From positions 1-64,000 of the forward strand of contig JAFRPY010000113.1 of the NCBI GenBank assembly GCA_017428925.1: DNA of 64,000 nucleotides, in the 5' to 3' direction. Position 1 is the stretch's first letter. Each line of letters opens with the position of its first letter. Positions 36,000 through 46,100 of the stretch are shown piece after piece. This stretch comes from Prevotella sp. (GTDB lineage: Bacteria > Bacteroidota > Bacteroidia > Bacteroidales > Bacteroidaceae). The position numbers were made by a program, and so were the translations under genes. The notes under the pieces were generated by a model. The model was not told the origin of the DNA and made no database searches. It worked only from the letters and a program-made list of their open reading frames with translations.

Positions 36000-36182
36000 A
36001 TTCGGGAAGAATTTCTCGCTTGATTGAAATTTTGCACTAACTTTGGATAAGTTACTCCATCTCTGCAAAAAATAAACGAGATTTTTTGTAACTTTACGTT
36101 GCTCCGCACCGTGAAGTTAGGCTGCATCTCAACAAAAAAAGAAACTTTTTCTTTGTTTTGTCTTCGATTTGCACTAACTTTG
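36000..36182 (+). repeat. Dispersed promoter-bearing palindromic element, copy 2
   Basis: Starts with GCATTCGGGAA and CGCTTGATTGAAATTTTGC, then ACTAACTTTG (unused promoter copy), a palindrome CAAAAAAT/ATTTTTTG (36066-36088) and a stem-loop 36089-36119 (TAACTTTACG, inner TGC-TCC-GCA, CGTGAAGTTA), followed by GGCTGCATC, an A-rich/T-rich palindrome and CGATTTGCACTAACTTTG, the metG promoter. Compare the copies at 7.1 and 53.3 kb. Confidence 0.75.
36152..36182 (+). promoter_or_regulatory. Promoter of metG
   Basis: TTTG (36152-36155), 19 bp, TAACTTTG (36175-36182), 20 bp before the start codon. Confidence 0.7.
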
Positions 36183-36202
36183 CACCCAAATTAAGATTTT
36201 CT

Positions 36203-38272
36203 ATGGAAGAGAACAAGAAATTCAAGCGCACTACCGTGACTTCGGCACTGCCCTATGCAAACGGCGGTGTGCATATCGGACACTTGGCCGGTGTGTATGT
36301 TCCGGCTGACATCTACGTGCGCTACCTCCGGCTGAAAGGTGAGGAAGTGATGTTTATCGGCGGCTCCGACGAGCACGGCGTGCCCGTGACCATGAGAGCG
36401 CGCAAGGAAGGCATTACGCCGCAGGATGTGGTGGACCGCTATCATAAGATGATCAAGGACTCTTTCGAGGAGTTCGGCATCTCGTTCGACGTGTATTCAC
36501 GAACCACTTCGAAGACTCACCATAAGTTTGCCAGCGACTTCTTCCGCAAACTCTACGACGAGGGAAAGTTGGTGGAAGAGACTTCCAAACAGTATTACGA
36601 CGAAGAGGCCAAGCAGTTCCTGGCCGACCGCTATATCACCGGCGAATGTCCTCATTGCCACAATGAAGGCGCCTACGGCGACCAGTGTGAGAAATGCGGC
36701 CGCGACCTTTCGCCCACGGAACTCATCAATCCGAAGAGCACCATCAGTGGTTCTCAGCCTGTGTTGAAGGAAACCAAGAACTGGTATCTGCCGCTGAACG
36801 ACTATCAGGAATGGCTGAAGCAGTGGATTCTGGAAGGTCATAAAGAGTGGCGCCCGAATGTGTATGGGCAATGCAAGAGTTGGCTGGATATGGACTTGCA
36901 GCCCCGTGCCATGACGCGTGATTTGGACTGGGGCATTCCCGTTCCCGTAGAGGGAGCAGAGGGCAAGGTGCTCTATGTATGGTTTGATGCGCCCATCGGT
37001 TATATCTCCAATACGAAGGAACTCTGCGAGAGTAATCCCGAACGCTGGGGTACGTGGCAAAAATGGTGGCAGGACGAGGATACCCGGCTGGTGCATTTCA
37101 TCGGAAAGGACAATATCGTGTTCCATTGCCTTATCTTCCCCGTGATGATGAAAGCCCACGGCGGCTATATCATGCCCGACAACGTGCCGGCCAACGAGTT
37201 CCTGAATCTGGAGAACGACAAGATTTCCACCTCCCGCAACTGGGCCGTCTGGCTTCATGAATATCTGGAGGAAATGCCCGGCAAGCAGGATGTGCTGCGC
37301 TATGTGCTGACGGCCAATGCCCCCGAGACAAAGGACAACAACTTCATGTGGAAGGATTTCCAGGAGCGCAATAACTCTGAACTGGTGGCTATCTACGGAA
37401 ACTTCGTGAACCGTGCCCTGCAACTGACAAAGAAATACTTCAACAGCATCGTTCCCGAATGCGGCGAACTGCAGGGCATCGACCGTCAGGCCATTGAGGA
37501 ATTCAAGGACGTGAAACAGAAGGTGGAGCAGTTGCTCGACCAGTTCAAGTTCCGCGATGCCCAGAAGGAAGCCATGAACCTGGCCCGTATCGGCAACAAA
37601 TACATTACTGACTGTGAGCCTTGGAAGGTAGCCAAGACGGATATGAAGCGCGTGGAGACCATCCTCAATATTTGTCTGCAACTTTCGGCAAACCTCAGTA
37701 TTGCCTTCGAACCATTCCTGCCTTTCTCTTCGAAGAAACTCCGCGACATGCTCAACTTGAAGGAATGCAACTGGGAGGAATTGGGCAACACCGATATCCT
37801 GCCGGCAGGCCATCAACTGGGTGAGCCTTCGCTGCTCTTCGAGAAACTCGAGGACGATGTCATCCAGAAGCAAATTGATAAATTGGAAGCCGCCAAGAAA
37901 GCCAACGAGGCTGCCAACTTCAAGGCTGCGCCCGTGAAGGAAAACGTTTCGTTCGAGACTTTCGAGAAACTCGATATCCGCGTGGGACTCGTCAAGGAGT
38001 GTCAGAAAGTGAAGAAGTCGAAGAAACTCCTGCAGTTTACCCTCGACGATGGCAGCGGCACCGACCGCACTATCTGCTCGGGTATTGCCACTTTCTATGA
38101 GAATCCCGAGGAACTCATCGGCAAGCGCGTGCTTTTTGTAGCCAACTTCGAGCCGCGCAAGATGATGGGCATCGAGAGTCAGGGTATGATCCTCTCTGCC
38201 GTTGACAGCGACGAGAGTCTTAGCGTGGTCACTACCACCAAGGACGTGAAGCCCGGCAGTCAGGTGGGGTAG
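36203..38272 (+). CDS. metG: Methionyl-tRNA synthetase with C-terminal tRNA-binding domain
   Basis: Charges initiator and elongator tRNA-Met. The 689-aa class I enzyme has [14 protein letters not shown] (HIGH motif), a zinc knuckle ECPHC ... [32 protein letters not shown] (KMSKS equivalent) and a C-terminal EMAPII-like OB fold (about 580-689, [17 protein letters not shown] ... GMILSA). The ATG at 36203 ([21 protein letters not shown]) follows the promoter; an upstream in-frame ATG at 36158 lies before the promoter box and is rejected. tRNA-Arg follows 8 bp after the stop. Confidence 0.97.
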   Translation: MEENKKFKRTTVTSALPYANGGVHIGHLAGVYVPADIYVRYLRLKGEEVMFIGGSDEHGVPVTMRARKEGITPQDVVDRYHKMIKDSFEEFGISFDVYSRTTSKTHHKFASDFFRKLYDEGKLVEETSKQYYDEEAKQFLADRYITGECPHCHNEGAYGDQCEKCGRDLSPTELINPKSTISGSQPVLKETKNWYLPLNDYQEWLKQWILEGHKEWRPNVYGQCKSWLDMDLQPRAMTRDLDWGIPVPVEGAEGKVLYVWFDAPIGYISNTKELCESNPERWGTWQKWWQDEDTRLVHFIGKDNIVFHCLIFPVMMKAHGGYIMPDNVPANEFLNLENDKISTSRNWAVWLHEYLEEMPGKQDVLRYVLTANAPETKDNNFMWKDFQERNNSELVAIYGNFVNRALQLTKKYFNSIVPECGELQGIDRQAIEEFKDVKQKVEQLLDQFKFRDAQKEAMNLARIGNKYITDCEPWKVAKTDMKRVETILNICLQLSANLSIAFEPFLPFSSKKLRDMLNLKECNWEELGNTDILPAGHQLGEPSLLFEKLEDDVIQKQIDKLEAAKKANEAANFKAAPVKENVSFETFEKLDIRVGLVKECQKVKKSKKLLQFTLDDGSGTDRTICSGIATFYENPEELIGKRVLFVANFEPRKMMGIESQGMILSAVDSDESLSVVTTTKDVKPGSQVG

Positions 38273-38280
38273 CTTAGAGG

Positions 38281-38352
38281 GGTCCTATAGTTCAATGGAT
38301 AGAACAAGTCTCTCCTAAAGATTAGATCCGAGTTCGATTCTCGGTGGGACCA
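38281..38352 (+). tRNA. tRNA-Arg (anticodon CCT)
   Basis: GGTCCTA pairs with TGGGACC (one G-U). The anticodon loop CTCCTAA on AGTCT/AGATT gives CCT (reads AGG), and the T-arm has GAGTTCGATTCTC. The CCA is not encoded. It starts 8 bp after metG, so it may be read through from that gene. Confidence 0.92.
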
Positions 38353-38438
38353 CAATCCGAAACCACTACTATTATCAAAAAACTAATCCGTTATTAAACT
38401 TTTCCGCTCGAATACTGCTTGCTGTTCGAATTTTTTTG

Positions 38439-38446
38439 TATATTTG
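38439..38446 (+). promoter_or_regulatory. Promoter box of the DUF4450 gene
   Basis: TATATTTG, 24 bp before the ATG at 38470. Confidence 0.6.
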
Positions 38447-38469
38447 TGCTCAAAACGACAGAAGTACTC

Positions 38470-41400
38470 ATGGGAAGAATGTTTTTAGGGGTTTTGCTGG
38501 CCGTTATGGCTGTGCTGACAGCACATGCCGACAACACTAACGGCAACACGGACGCTCCTGCCGACCGGATGGTGGCAAGGGAGATGCAGTATATGCCACA
38601 CTACGACGTGGTGGTGTGCATGAATGGCAACAACCGCTATACAAGGGCACTTTACGGAGGCACGTCGGCCTACCGGCTGGAAACCAGTGATCGTCCTGTT
38701 TTCGCCCTGTTCCAAGATTCCCGCAACTGTCGGAACATTAGTTTCAAACTCACTTACAAAGGGCATACCGTGGCGCTCGACAGTACAACCACCTGCGAGG
38801 CAAGATATGCCCGTGGACAGCGGTGGTACAAAATAGAGGACCGGCACTGGGGCGGCGCAAGTTTGTTGCTTGACGTGTGCTGCCTGGTGGATGCCGACCG
38901 GGCCGCCTGGCACTTCTGGACGGTGGGCTTCACCGAAATGCCCCAGATTGAAGCCATAGTGACGGGCGTCAGGGAAAAGCGTCTCTCACGCAATGGCGAC
39001 ATCGGTGTTGATTCCAAAGGATGTCTGGAAAGCGACGGCGTGGTGCATCAGCGAGTTCGCCTGAATTGGGAGAAAAGGGGATTTGGCCAGCTGATGAGCG
39101 ACAGCCTGCGGTTGGAGAATGTGGAGTGGACGATGTTCTGCCGACGCATGAAGGCCACCGAGGAAAAGATAGAGGAATACGGCCGGCAAATTGTTTTTCA
39201 TACTCCTGATGCCTTCTTCAACCCGTTGGGCTCGGCCATCGTAGCGGCTGCCGACGGGTCATGGGACGGACAGACCTGGCTGCATGGTGCCGTGGGGTGG
39301 CGTATGCCATTGGCAGGATGGCGCGCCGGTTATCTGGCCGATGTGCTGGGATGGCCGGATCGTGCCCGAAGTCATTTTGATGCATACGCTGCCAGTCAGG
39401 TGACCACTGTCCCGCCCACTATTCCCCATCCCTCGCAGGATGCGTCGATGAACATGGCACGATCGGAGAAGAAATGGGGAACACAGATGTACAGCAACGG
39501 CTATATCTGCCGCAATCCCAACCGCAACGACCAGATGCACCACTACGACATGAACCTGAACTACATCGACGAACTGCTGTGGCATTTCGAATATGATGCC
39601 GATACGGCCTATATGCGGAAGATGTGGCCAGTCATTACCCGACATCTGGAATGGGAAAAGCGAAATTTCGACCCCGACGGCGACGGGCTCTACGATGCCT
39701 ACTGCTGCATCTGGGCGAGCGATGCGCTCTACTATAGCGGTGGTGCCGTCACTCACTCTTCAGCCTATAACTACCGCGCCAACCGATTGGCAGCAAAGAT
39801 TGCCAATATGATTGGTGAAGACGGGAAACGCTATGAGGCGGAGGCCAACCATATTCTGACGGCGATGAACAGCCGGCTATGGCTAAAAGACAAGAACCAT
39901 TGGGCGGAGTACCAAGACCTGATGGGACTGAAGCGCGTGCACGAAGATGCTGCCCTTTGGAGCATCTATACGCCCATCGACTGCGGTGCCTGTTCTGAAC
40001 AGCAGGCTTTTGATGCGACGCACTACGTTGACTCCTTTATCCCGCACATCCCGCTGAAATACACCATCCCGAAGAAATATACATGGCAGAAGGCAGCACT
40101 GACCGAGACCTTCCGCCAACAGCAGTTCTCGACGGTGAGCACGAGCGACTGGATGCCATACGTCTGGAGCATCAACAATGTGGCTACGGCAGAAGACCTG
40201 AACATGTCGCTTGCCTATTTCAAGGCAGGACGTCCGCGCGAGGGTTTCCAGCTGCTGAAGGCAACGGTGCTCGACCAGATGTATCTGGGCAGCAGTCCGG
40301 CAAACTTCGGCCAAATCAGTTATCTCGATGCGGCACGGGGAGAGTGCTATCGCGACTTCTCAGACTGTACGGGAACGGCGGCCCGTGCACTGATTCAGGG
40401 CCTTTATGGCATTGTGCCCCATGCGCTCGACAGCGTTTGCATCATCCGTCCGGGATTCCCCATCGAGTGGGACCAGGCCACCATCCGCACGCCTTATTTG
40501 TCATATTCTTACCGAAGGGAGGCCGGTGAGGACATCTACCAGATTGAGCAGAACTTCCGCCAGCCGCTGAAAATCATCCTTCGGCTGAATATCGGAAACG
40601 GAAAATACGTGGATCATGAAGGCACCGACCGCAAGGTACAGGAATTCAGGATGCCGGCAGCCATTCTGGAGGAATACGGCTATGAGTCGGCATACGCAAA
40701 GATGGGACTGAAACACGACATCGGCCAACTGTCGGAAAAGGGATATAAATGGGAATCTACGGTCAGCAGATGCCCATATTCTGCCGAGCAGTTGGGGCTT
40801 GCCGAACCGTCGGAAGGCAATAAGGCAAAGCGCTACCCAATAACCATCGGCAAGCAGTTGAATGCCAGTGTCAGTGATATCTTCAAGCAGCGATATCTGA
40901 AACCACGACCTCAGGTGACCACCTTGCAGATACCCTCACAAGGTGTGGGCGAATGGTGCCATCCGGATTTTTGTCCGGTCATTAACGACAGTGTGATGCG
41001 AACAAAGGTAAAGAATAACCGGATTTATGTGGCGGGGGTTCCATTTGAGACGGTGCGACAGGGCAAGAACATTGCCTATACGTCGCTTTGGGAAAACTAT
41101 CCCGACGAAATCACGTTCAAGTTGAAGGGTATGCCCAAGGAGAAGCCTGCCGGGGGTGTGAAGGGCGGTTTCCGTTATGCCTACCTGCTGATGGCGGGTA
41201 GCACCAACCACATGCAGACACATATAGACAATGCCGTTGTCATTGCCATGTATAAGGACCATACCACCGACACGCTCCACCTGATGCCGCCCTACAACTG
41301 GTGTCCGATAGAGCAGGACTACTATGTCGACGGCATGGCCTTCAGCACTATGGAACCCCGTCCCTATCGCCTCAGTCTAGGCACGGGCGATGTAAGTCGC

Positions 41401-41574
41401 GATTTGGGCAAGACGTTAGGCATCGAGGGCGTATATGGCCGCGAAATTCCTGGAGGCGCAGCCCAGATGCTGAAGATGCCGCTCAACCCGAAGAAAAAAC
41501 TGAAATCCATCTCCCTCCGCACCCTCTCCAATGACGTTGTCATAGGATTAATGGCGGTGACGCTGGAAAATTGA
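38470..41574 (+). CDS. Secreted DUF4450 protein, probable glycoside hydrolase
   Basis: About 1034 aa. Signal peptide MGRMFLGVLLAVMAVLTAHA, then a DUF4450-type N-terminal beta region (YDVVVCMNGNNRYTRALYGG, RNISFKL) and a large helical barrel (about 280-680) with HLEWEKRNFDPDGDGLYDAY, DALYYSGGAVTHSSAYNYRAN and WSIYTPIDCGACSEQQAF, resembling the alpha/alpha barrels of rhamnosidase- or glucuronyl hydrolase-like enzymes. The C-terminal third is beta-rich. DUF4450 genes occur in polysaccharide utilisation loci. The ATG at 38470 is preferred because it begins the signal peptide and follows the promoter. The esterase-like gene follows after about 40 bp. Substrate unknown. Confidence 0.72.
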   Translation: MGRMFLGVLLAVMAVLTAHADNTNGNTDAPADRMVAREMQYMPHYDVVVCMNGNNRYTRALYGGTSAYRLETSDRPVFALFQDSRNCRNISFKLTYKGHTVALDSTTTCEARYARGQRWYKIEDRHWGGASLLLDVCCLVDADRAAWHFWTVGFTEMPQIEAIVTGVREKRLSRNGDIGVDSKGCLESDGVVHQRVRLNWEKRGFGQLMSDSLRLENVEWTMFCRRMKATEEKIEEYGRQIVFHTPDAFFNPLGSAIVAAADGSWDGQTWLHGAVGWRMPLAGWRAGYLADVLGWPDRARSHFDAYAASQVTTVPPTIPHPSQDASMNMARSEKKWGTQMYSNGYICRNPNRNDQMHHYDMNLNYIDELLWHFEYDADTAYMRKMWPVITRHLEWEKRNFDPDGDGLYDAYCCIWASDALYYSGGAVTHSSAYNYRANRLAAKIANMIGEDGKRYEAEANHILTAMNSRLWLKDKNHWAEYQDLMGLKRVHEDAALWSIYTPIDCGACSEQQAFDATHYVDSFIPHIPLKYTIPKKYTWQKAALTETFRQQQFSTVSTSDWMPYVWSINNVATAEDLNMSLAYFKAGRPREGFQLLKATVLDQMYLGSSPANFGQISYLDAARGECYRDFSDCTGTAARALIQGLYGIVPHALDSVCIIRPGFPIEWDQATIRTPYLSYSYRREAGEDIYQIEQNFRQPLKIILRLNIGNGKYVDHEGTDRKVQEFRMPAAILEEYGYESAYAKMGLKHDIGQLSEKGYKWESTVSRCPYSAEQLGLAEPSEGNKAKRYPITIGKQLNASVSDIFKQRYLKPRPQVTTLQIPSQGVGEWCHPDFCPVINDSVMRTKVKNNRIYVAGVPFETVRQGKNIAYTSLWENYPDEITFKLKGMPKEKPAGGVKGGFRYAYLLMAGSTNHMQTHIDNAVVIAMYKDHTTDTLHLMPPYNWCPIEQDYYVDGMAFSTMEPRPYRLSLGTGDVSRDLGKTLGIEGVYGREIPGGAAQMLKMPLNPKKKLKSISLRTLSNDVVIGLMAVTLEN

Positions 41575-41615
41575 GAAAAATCGACGCGAAAGAGTCAAAT
41601 TGAGAAAATGAGAAA

Positions 41616-42773
41616 ATGAGAAATGTGGGTCTTCTTCATATCGTTCTTTTTTGCCTGCTGACAGCCACGACGGCATCAGCCCAAGAGAGACGCGAGAAGT
41701 ATGAGTTTATGCGCAATCTGCCTGTCTATGCCGACTCGCTGATAGCCGACATGGACTATCCCCTGGCTTGGGGAAACAGCGACATCAAGGATTTTGAAGA
41801 ATGGAAACGTGTGGCCCGTCAGAAAGTATTTGACTGTATGCTGACACCTCCGCCATCACCTGCCGACGGCTACAATGCGAGGGTGCTCTTCGAGGAACAG
41901 CGAGAGGGCTACAAAGCCCGCAAGATAGAAATCCGTCTGTCGAAATACTATGCAGTTCCTGCATACGTTCTTGTACCTGATGGAAAGGGTCCCTTCCCTG
42001 CTATTAATGTCCTGCACGATCATGGTGCCCACCTGTTTATAGGCAAGGAGAAGGTGATACGTCCCCTGGCTTGTGAGGATTCAACGGTGATTAAGGATGC
42101 TGAGGCGTGGTCTGCAGGCTACGAAGGCCAGTTCTTTGGCGACTATTTAGCTCAGCATGGCTATGTGGTATTCTCTGCTGATGCCCCCATGTGGGGTGAG
42201 CGTGGACAGAAGGAAGGCCCTCTCCGCGACCGTTACGACATGATAGCTGGCAATATGATGATGTACGGCATCGACCTTTCCGCCTATATGACCTACGACG
42301 ACATTGCCGGTACAGAGTTTCTGGCCACGATGCCAGAAGTGGATGCCAGTCGCATCGGCTGCACAGGATGGTCGATGGGAGGTTATCGTGCCTGGATGCT
42401 GTCTGCACTGAGCGATAGGATTAAAGCAGGCGCATCCGTCTGCTGGATGGTGACAACCGACGAACAAATGACGTTCAAGTACAGCCGGACGGAGAATGGA
42501 GGCTTTGCCAATTGCTATCCTGGCCTACGTCGTTGGCTCGACTATCCCCATGTGGCCAGCATCGCCTGTCCTAAGCCCATGCTCTTCATCAACGGTTCTC
42601 AAGACAAACTCTTCCCTGTGGCTGGTGTTGAAAAGGCATTTAGCATCATGCATGACACGTGGAAGAGCCAAGGTGCCGGCGACAAGCTCCAGACAGAACT
42701 CTGGGAGATGCCTCATAGCTGTGGCAAGAAGTCGCAGAAACGCGTGTTGGATTTCTTCAAGAAGTATTTATAG
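41616..42773 (+). CDS. Secreted alpha/beta hydrolase (esterase-like)
   Basis: A 385-aa protein with a signal peptide (about 1-22, ending ASA) and an alpha/beta hydrolase domain: YYAVPAYVLVPDGKGPFPAINVLHDHG, nucleophile elbow GWSMGG (S253), acid D330 in INGSQDKLFP and H367 in EMPHSCG. The layout resembles dienelactone-hydrolase-like and acetyl xylan esterase-like enzymes of gut Bacteroidetes. It follows the DUF4450 gene on the same strand, so it may remove ester groups from the same glycan. The deacetylase or deacylase activity is an inference from the fold and context. Confidence 0.78.
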   Translation: MRNVGLLHIVLFCLLTATTASAQERREKYEFMRNLPVYADSLIADMDYPLAWGNSDIKDFEEWKRVARQKVFDCMLTPPPSPADGYNARVLFEEQREGYKARKIEIRLSKYYAVPAYVLVPDGKGPFPAINVLHDHGAHLFIGKEKVIRPLACEDSTVIKDAEAWSAGYEGQFFGDYLAQHGYVVFSADAPMWGERGQKEGPLRDRYDMIAGNMMMYGIDLSAYMTYDDIAGTEFLATMPEVDASRIGCTGWSMGGYRAWMLSALSDRIKAGASVCWMVTTDEQMTFKYSRTENGGFANCYPGLRRWLDYPHVASIACPKPMLFINGSQDKLFPVAGVEKAFSIMHDTWKSQGAGDKLQTELWEMPHSCGKKSQKRVLDFFKKYL

Positions 42774-42819
42774 CACCCCGTTCCATATCATCCATATATA
42801 GTTAATTTTTGTATTAAAT

Positions 42820-42850
42820 TTTGATTGCAAGGATATTTTTTATATATTTG
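42820..42850 (+). promoter_or_regulatory. Promoter of the small-protein / giant-protein operon
   Basis: TTTG (42820-42823), 19 bp, TATATTTG (42843-42850). No other box is seen before 53 kb on this strand, so it probably drives all three genes. Confidence 0.7.
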
Positions 42851-42918
42851 CAACCAATACAATCTTGCCCGTTTATATCCGGCATTTGGAGGGATTTTTA
42901 ATTGAGTTTATCAGACTA

Positions 42919-43173
42919 ATGACAAGAAAAAGCATAACGAAAAGAAGGTATGCAAAGCCATACATCCAACTGAAAGAAATTTCCGTGGAGCCGTTTCTTA
43001 CGAACACGGAAACACTGCCTTTTGACAGAGAAGATCAGACCGGAGAAGCGCTGTCGAAGGGAGGCAGCATTTGGGACGATTTCATCCTAAAGGACTCCAT
43101 CGGCTTCTCAGTGGATTTTGATGAAATGATAGAAAAAACGTTTAATAACATAAGCTTATCCCCAAATGAATAA
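42919..43173 (+). CDS. Small acidic protein of unknown function
   Basis: 84 residues from the ATG at 42919: a basic start (MTRKSITKRRYAKPYIQLK), then EISVEPFLTNTETLP, a Gly/Ser patch (GEALSKGGSIWDD) and an acidic C-terminus. No signal peptide or membrane helix. The layout (Lys-Pro near the N-terminus, a V/I-E-x-E segment, then a Gly/Lys and Trp-Asp-Asp tail) is like small uncharacterised proteins I associate with Bacteroidales, some of which precede genes for large surface proteins; I cannot confirm family membership. It overlaps the giant secreted protein gene by 8 bp, so the two are translationally linked. Confidence 0.65.
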   Translation: MTRKSITKRRYAKPYIQLKEISVEPFLTNTETLPFDREDQTGEALSKGGSIWDDFILKDSIGFSVDFDEMIEKTFNNISLSPNE

Positions 43174-46100
43174 GATACACATGTTTTCCCGATTGCAGCT
43201 GCTGGTGCTGCTTTCGCTTTTCGGCACCATGGCACAAGCGCAAGACTTTAAGCTCTACTTTGCCAACAACGTCACCGATGTGAAAGACTTCACGAAGATT
43301 GAGGACGCCTCGTCTCCGCTCATGTGGCGCGAAGTGAAGAACAAGGACATTAGCGGCAACCTGGCCGAGGTGGTTGAGGTGAGGAAGATGTTCGACTCGA
43401 AGGAGATGAAGTTCAGAAAAGAGCAACGGCAGTTCTGGACCATGCGCGACCATTGTCTACTCTGTTTCCGCATCAACGACGGCCAGGGGAAGACTGGCAG
43501 CTACGTGGTTGAGGTGCAGGACAATGCCACCAAGTCGCCACAGATACTGACGGTGAGCCGCTATTTCTATGTGAATGCGCCGCGTCAGGGTGAGGATGTG
43601 AAAATAAAGGTCTATAAGACCGACAACGAAACCGACAGCATCGCGTTTAAATACAGCGTGCACGACTGGGACGATGACAACCTCTACATCTTCCAACTCG
43701 ATTCGAAGCGTCAGCTCGCCAAGGAGGAATATCGTCTGCAGTATGTGCTCGGACATACCGACGAGGAGGGAACGTTACAACGCGACACCACGACGCTTGC
43801 CCTGCGTGACAGTACGTTCCAGAGTTTCTACGTGAACGACGGACAAGACCTGATGGACGTGTTCCTCATTAGCGGCGACCCCAACTATCCTCAGGAGGAG
43901 CACAAATTGCGACTCAACAAGGCGCGGCTGCATACGGGCGTGACGCTGGACCCCGACTACAGCCATACGACGCTTACCTCAACCTTCCAGCTGGACAAGC
44001 ATGAGAACCGTGAGCTGGTGAATTTCAACTGGATTGGTTCTGGTCTGTATGAGCGCTACGACACGCTCTACGTAAAACTGCTGAACAGTGAGGGTGAAGA
44101 CATTACACGCGCCACGTTCCATATTGAGGCTATCGACGAGAAAGGAGAGCGCATTCCCAATACTGACGGAATGAAGTATATCAGCTACGACCGCAAGCTT
44201 AAACAGCATAAACTGCTCACCTATGGGCGTCCCGCTTACACGGAGGTAGTGGCCTCAGGCTATGTGCCCAGGCTCTTCAAATACCCCGGTGCCGCCGACC
44301 CCGTGACGCGCATCGTTGATGAGTCGCTCTGCTCTGCCACCATGCAGTTGCTCACCAACCGCAATGCCGACGGCAGCATCGCCATGAGCAGCACACACGT
44401 GGAGGTTCTGCACGACACGAAGAACGTAATCTACATCTATGAAGACGATCATGCTGTGTGCGACATCGAGGATTTCGACATCACCTTCCGGCCCACCGCC
44501 GACACGCTCTACTATGTGCAGGATGCAGGTCACCAGTATCCGAAGGTGCTGTACAACGGCGAGATTGAGAAATACGCCAAGATAAACCTGTCGTTTGCCA
44601 TTCCAAGGGGACAGTCCATTAGTTCGGTGAAACTTTTCGGCAAGGATGTGGGCTCGGGTAAGGAGTACGAGTTCGACCGCCCCTATTCGAAGACGGTGGA
44701 CATCTCGGACTTCCCCTCGTTCACCTACAACTATGTGGATATGAGGTTCGACATGGAAGACGTTCTGCCCCTGAACAAACTCTGCCGGCTGAACATGAAG
44801 GCAGGCAACTACGAGTATGCCGAGTTCCCCTATTTCTACCCCCTCTACATCGACCGCAAGAAAACCAGGGAGGAGGTGGAAAAGAAAGCCAACGAGCATG
44901 TGCCCGGTGTTGACAACAATGAACGCAACGCGTCGTTTGCCGATGCGGGCTTTAGCTTCAACCTGCCGGCCAACTTCACGCTGAACTTCAAACCCATCTC
45001 GGTATCCACGTCGGTTAATGTCGACTTCAGAAGGCAGGTACTCAGCGCGTTGACAACAATGGCCTGGGGAACACAGGGCGGTAGCGAGGTGGGCAAAACG
45101 CTGCGCGAAGAGGCGAAGCAGTTCCACGGTAACGGCAACCAGATGCTTTGGCAAAGAGACGAAGACCATTTCCTCATCCACAATGCAAAGGGAACGGTGC
45201 AGCTCGAAGACTGGATTATGGCCGAGATGGATGACATCTTCACCTACAATCCTGCAGCTATAGGAATGGGCATCACGTTTAGTGGATCACTGGGCATGTC
45301 GATGCCATTCGGCCCCGATGCAGGAACGGACGGCAACTACTTCATCCTCGACCAGCTCAACCTGAAGGGAGGCTATGGTCTCTCGATAGCCTCGCCCGAC
45401 CTGATGAAGAGCTACTTGGGTGCTGGCGGATTTGGTGGAATCTTTAGGAAACTTCCCTTCTTCCACATTGGTTTCGGTCTCGACATTCATGCCGAGGTGG
45501 AAGGTGGCGCCAAGATGTACGACCAAAGTGGAGAGACCTTCAACTGGGACAGTTATGGCTACTACGGCCAGGTGTCGCTCAAGGCAAAGGTGGGGGCATG
45601 GGCCGAGTTCTCTACACCACCCAACCCGATTCTGCACTTGTCGGCCGGTGTCAGGGGCGGATTCAAGTTTGGCATCGGATATGGATTTGCAGGACCTTTG
45701 AAGGCACAGGCGCCCGACCACGGCGGCTATTTCCTTGTTGTGGGAGGACTACAGGCTTATGCCAATATCCACACCTTCCTGTTCAACTGGTCGGGACGCG
45801 CCGGCCTCAACTTTGGCAAGAGGTGGCTCTTCCCGAGAAAAGACAACCACAACCCCTTCCATAGTGAATATCCCTGGTGGGTTTCAAAGAATCCGAGTGC
45901 AAAGACCGTGGCTGAGAGCTACCGACGCATGCCCACACTCGGCGCCTCGACATTCGGTCAGACACTCATCGGCGATGTGGCTGCCGATGCCAACCCACAC
46001 TTCCTCGACGACACCCATGTGGTGTATAACGACCTAAGGAATCCTTCCGACTACAACGACGACTGCGTGACGGTGCTGAACATGGGTGACAACACGACAC

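Noticed and set aside
36158-36202. Longer metG start
   Set aside because: It would begin upstream of the promoter box and add residues not seen in the family.
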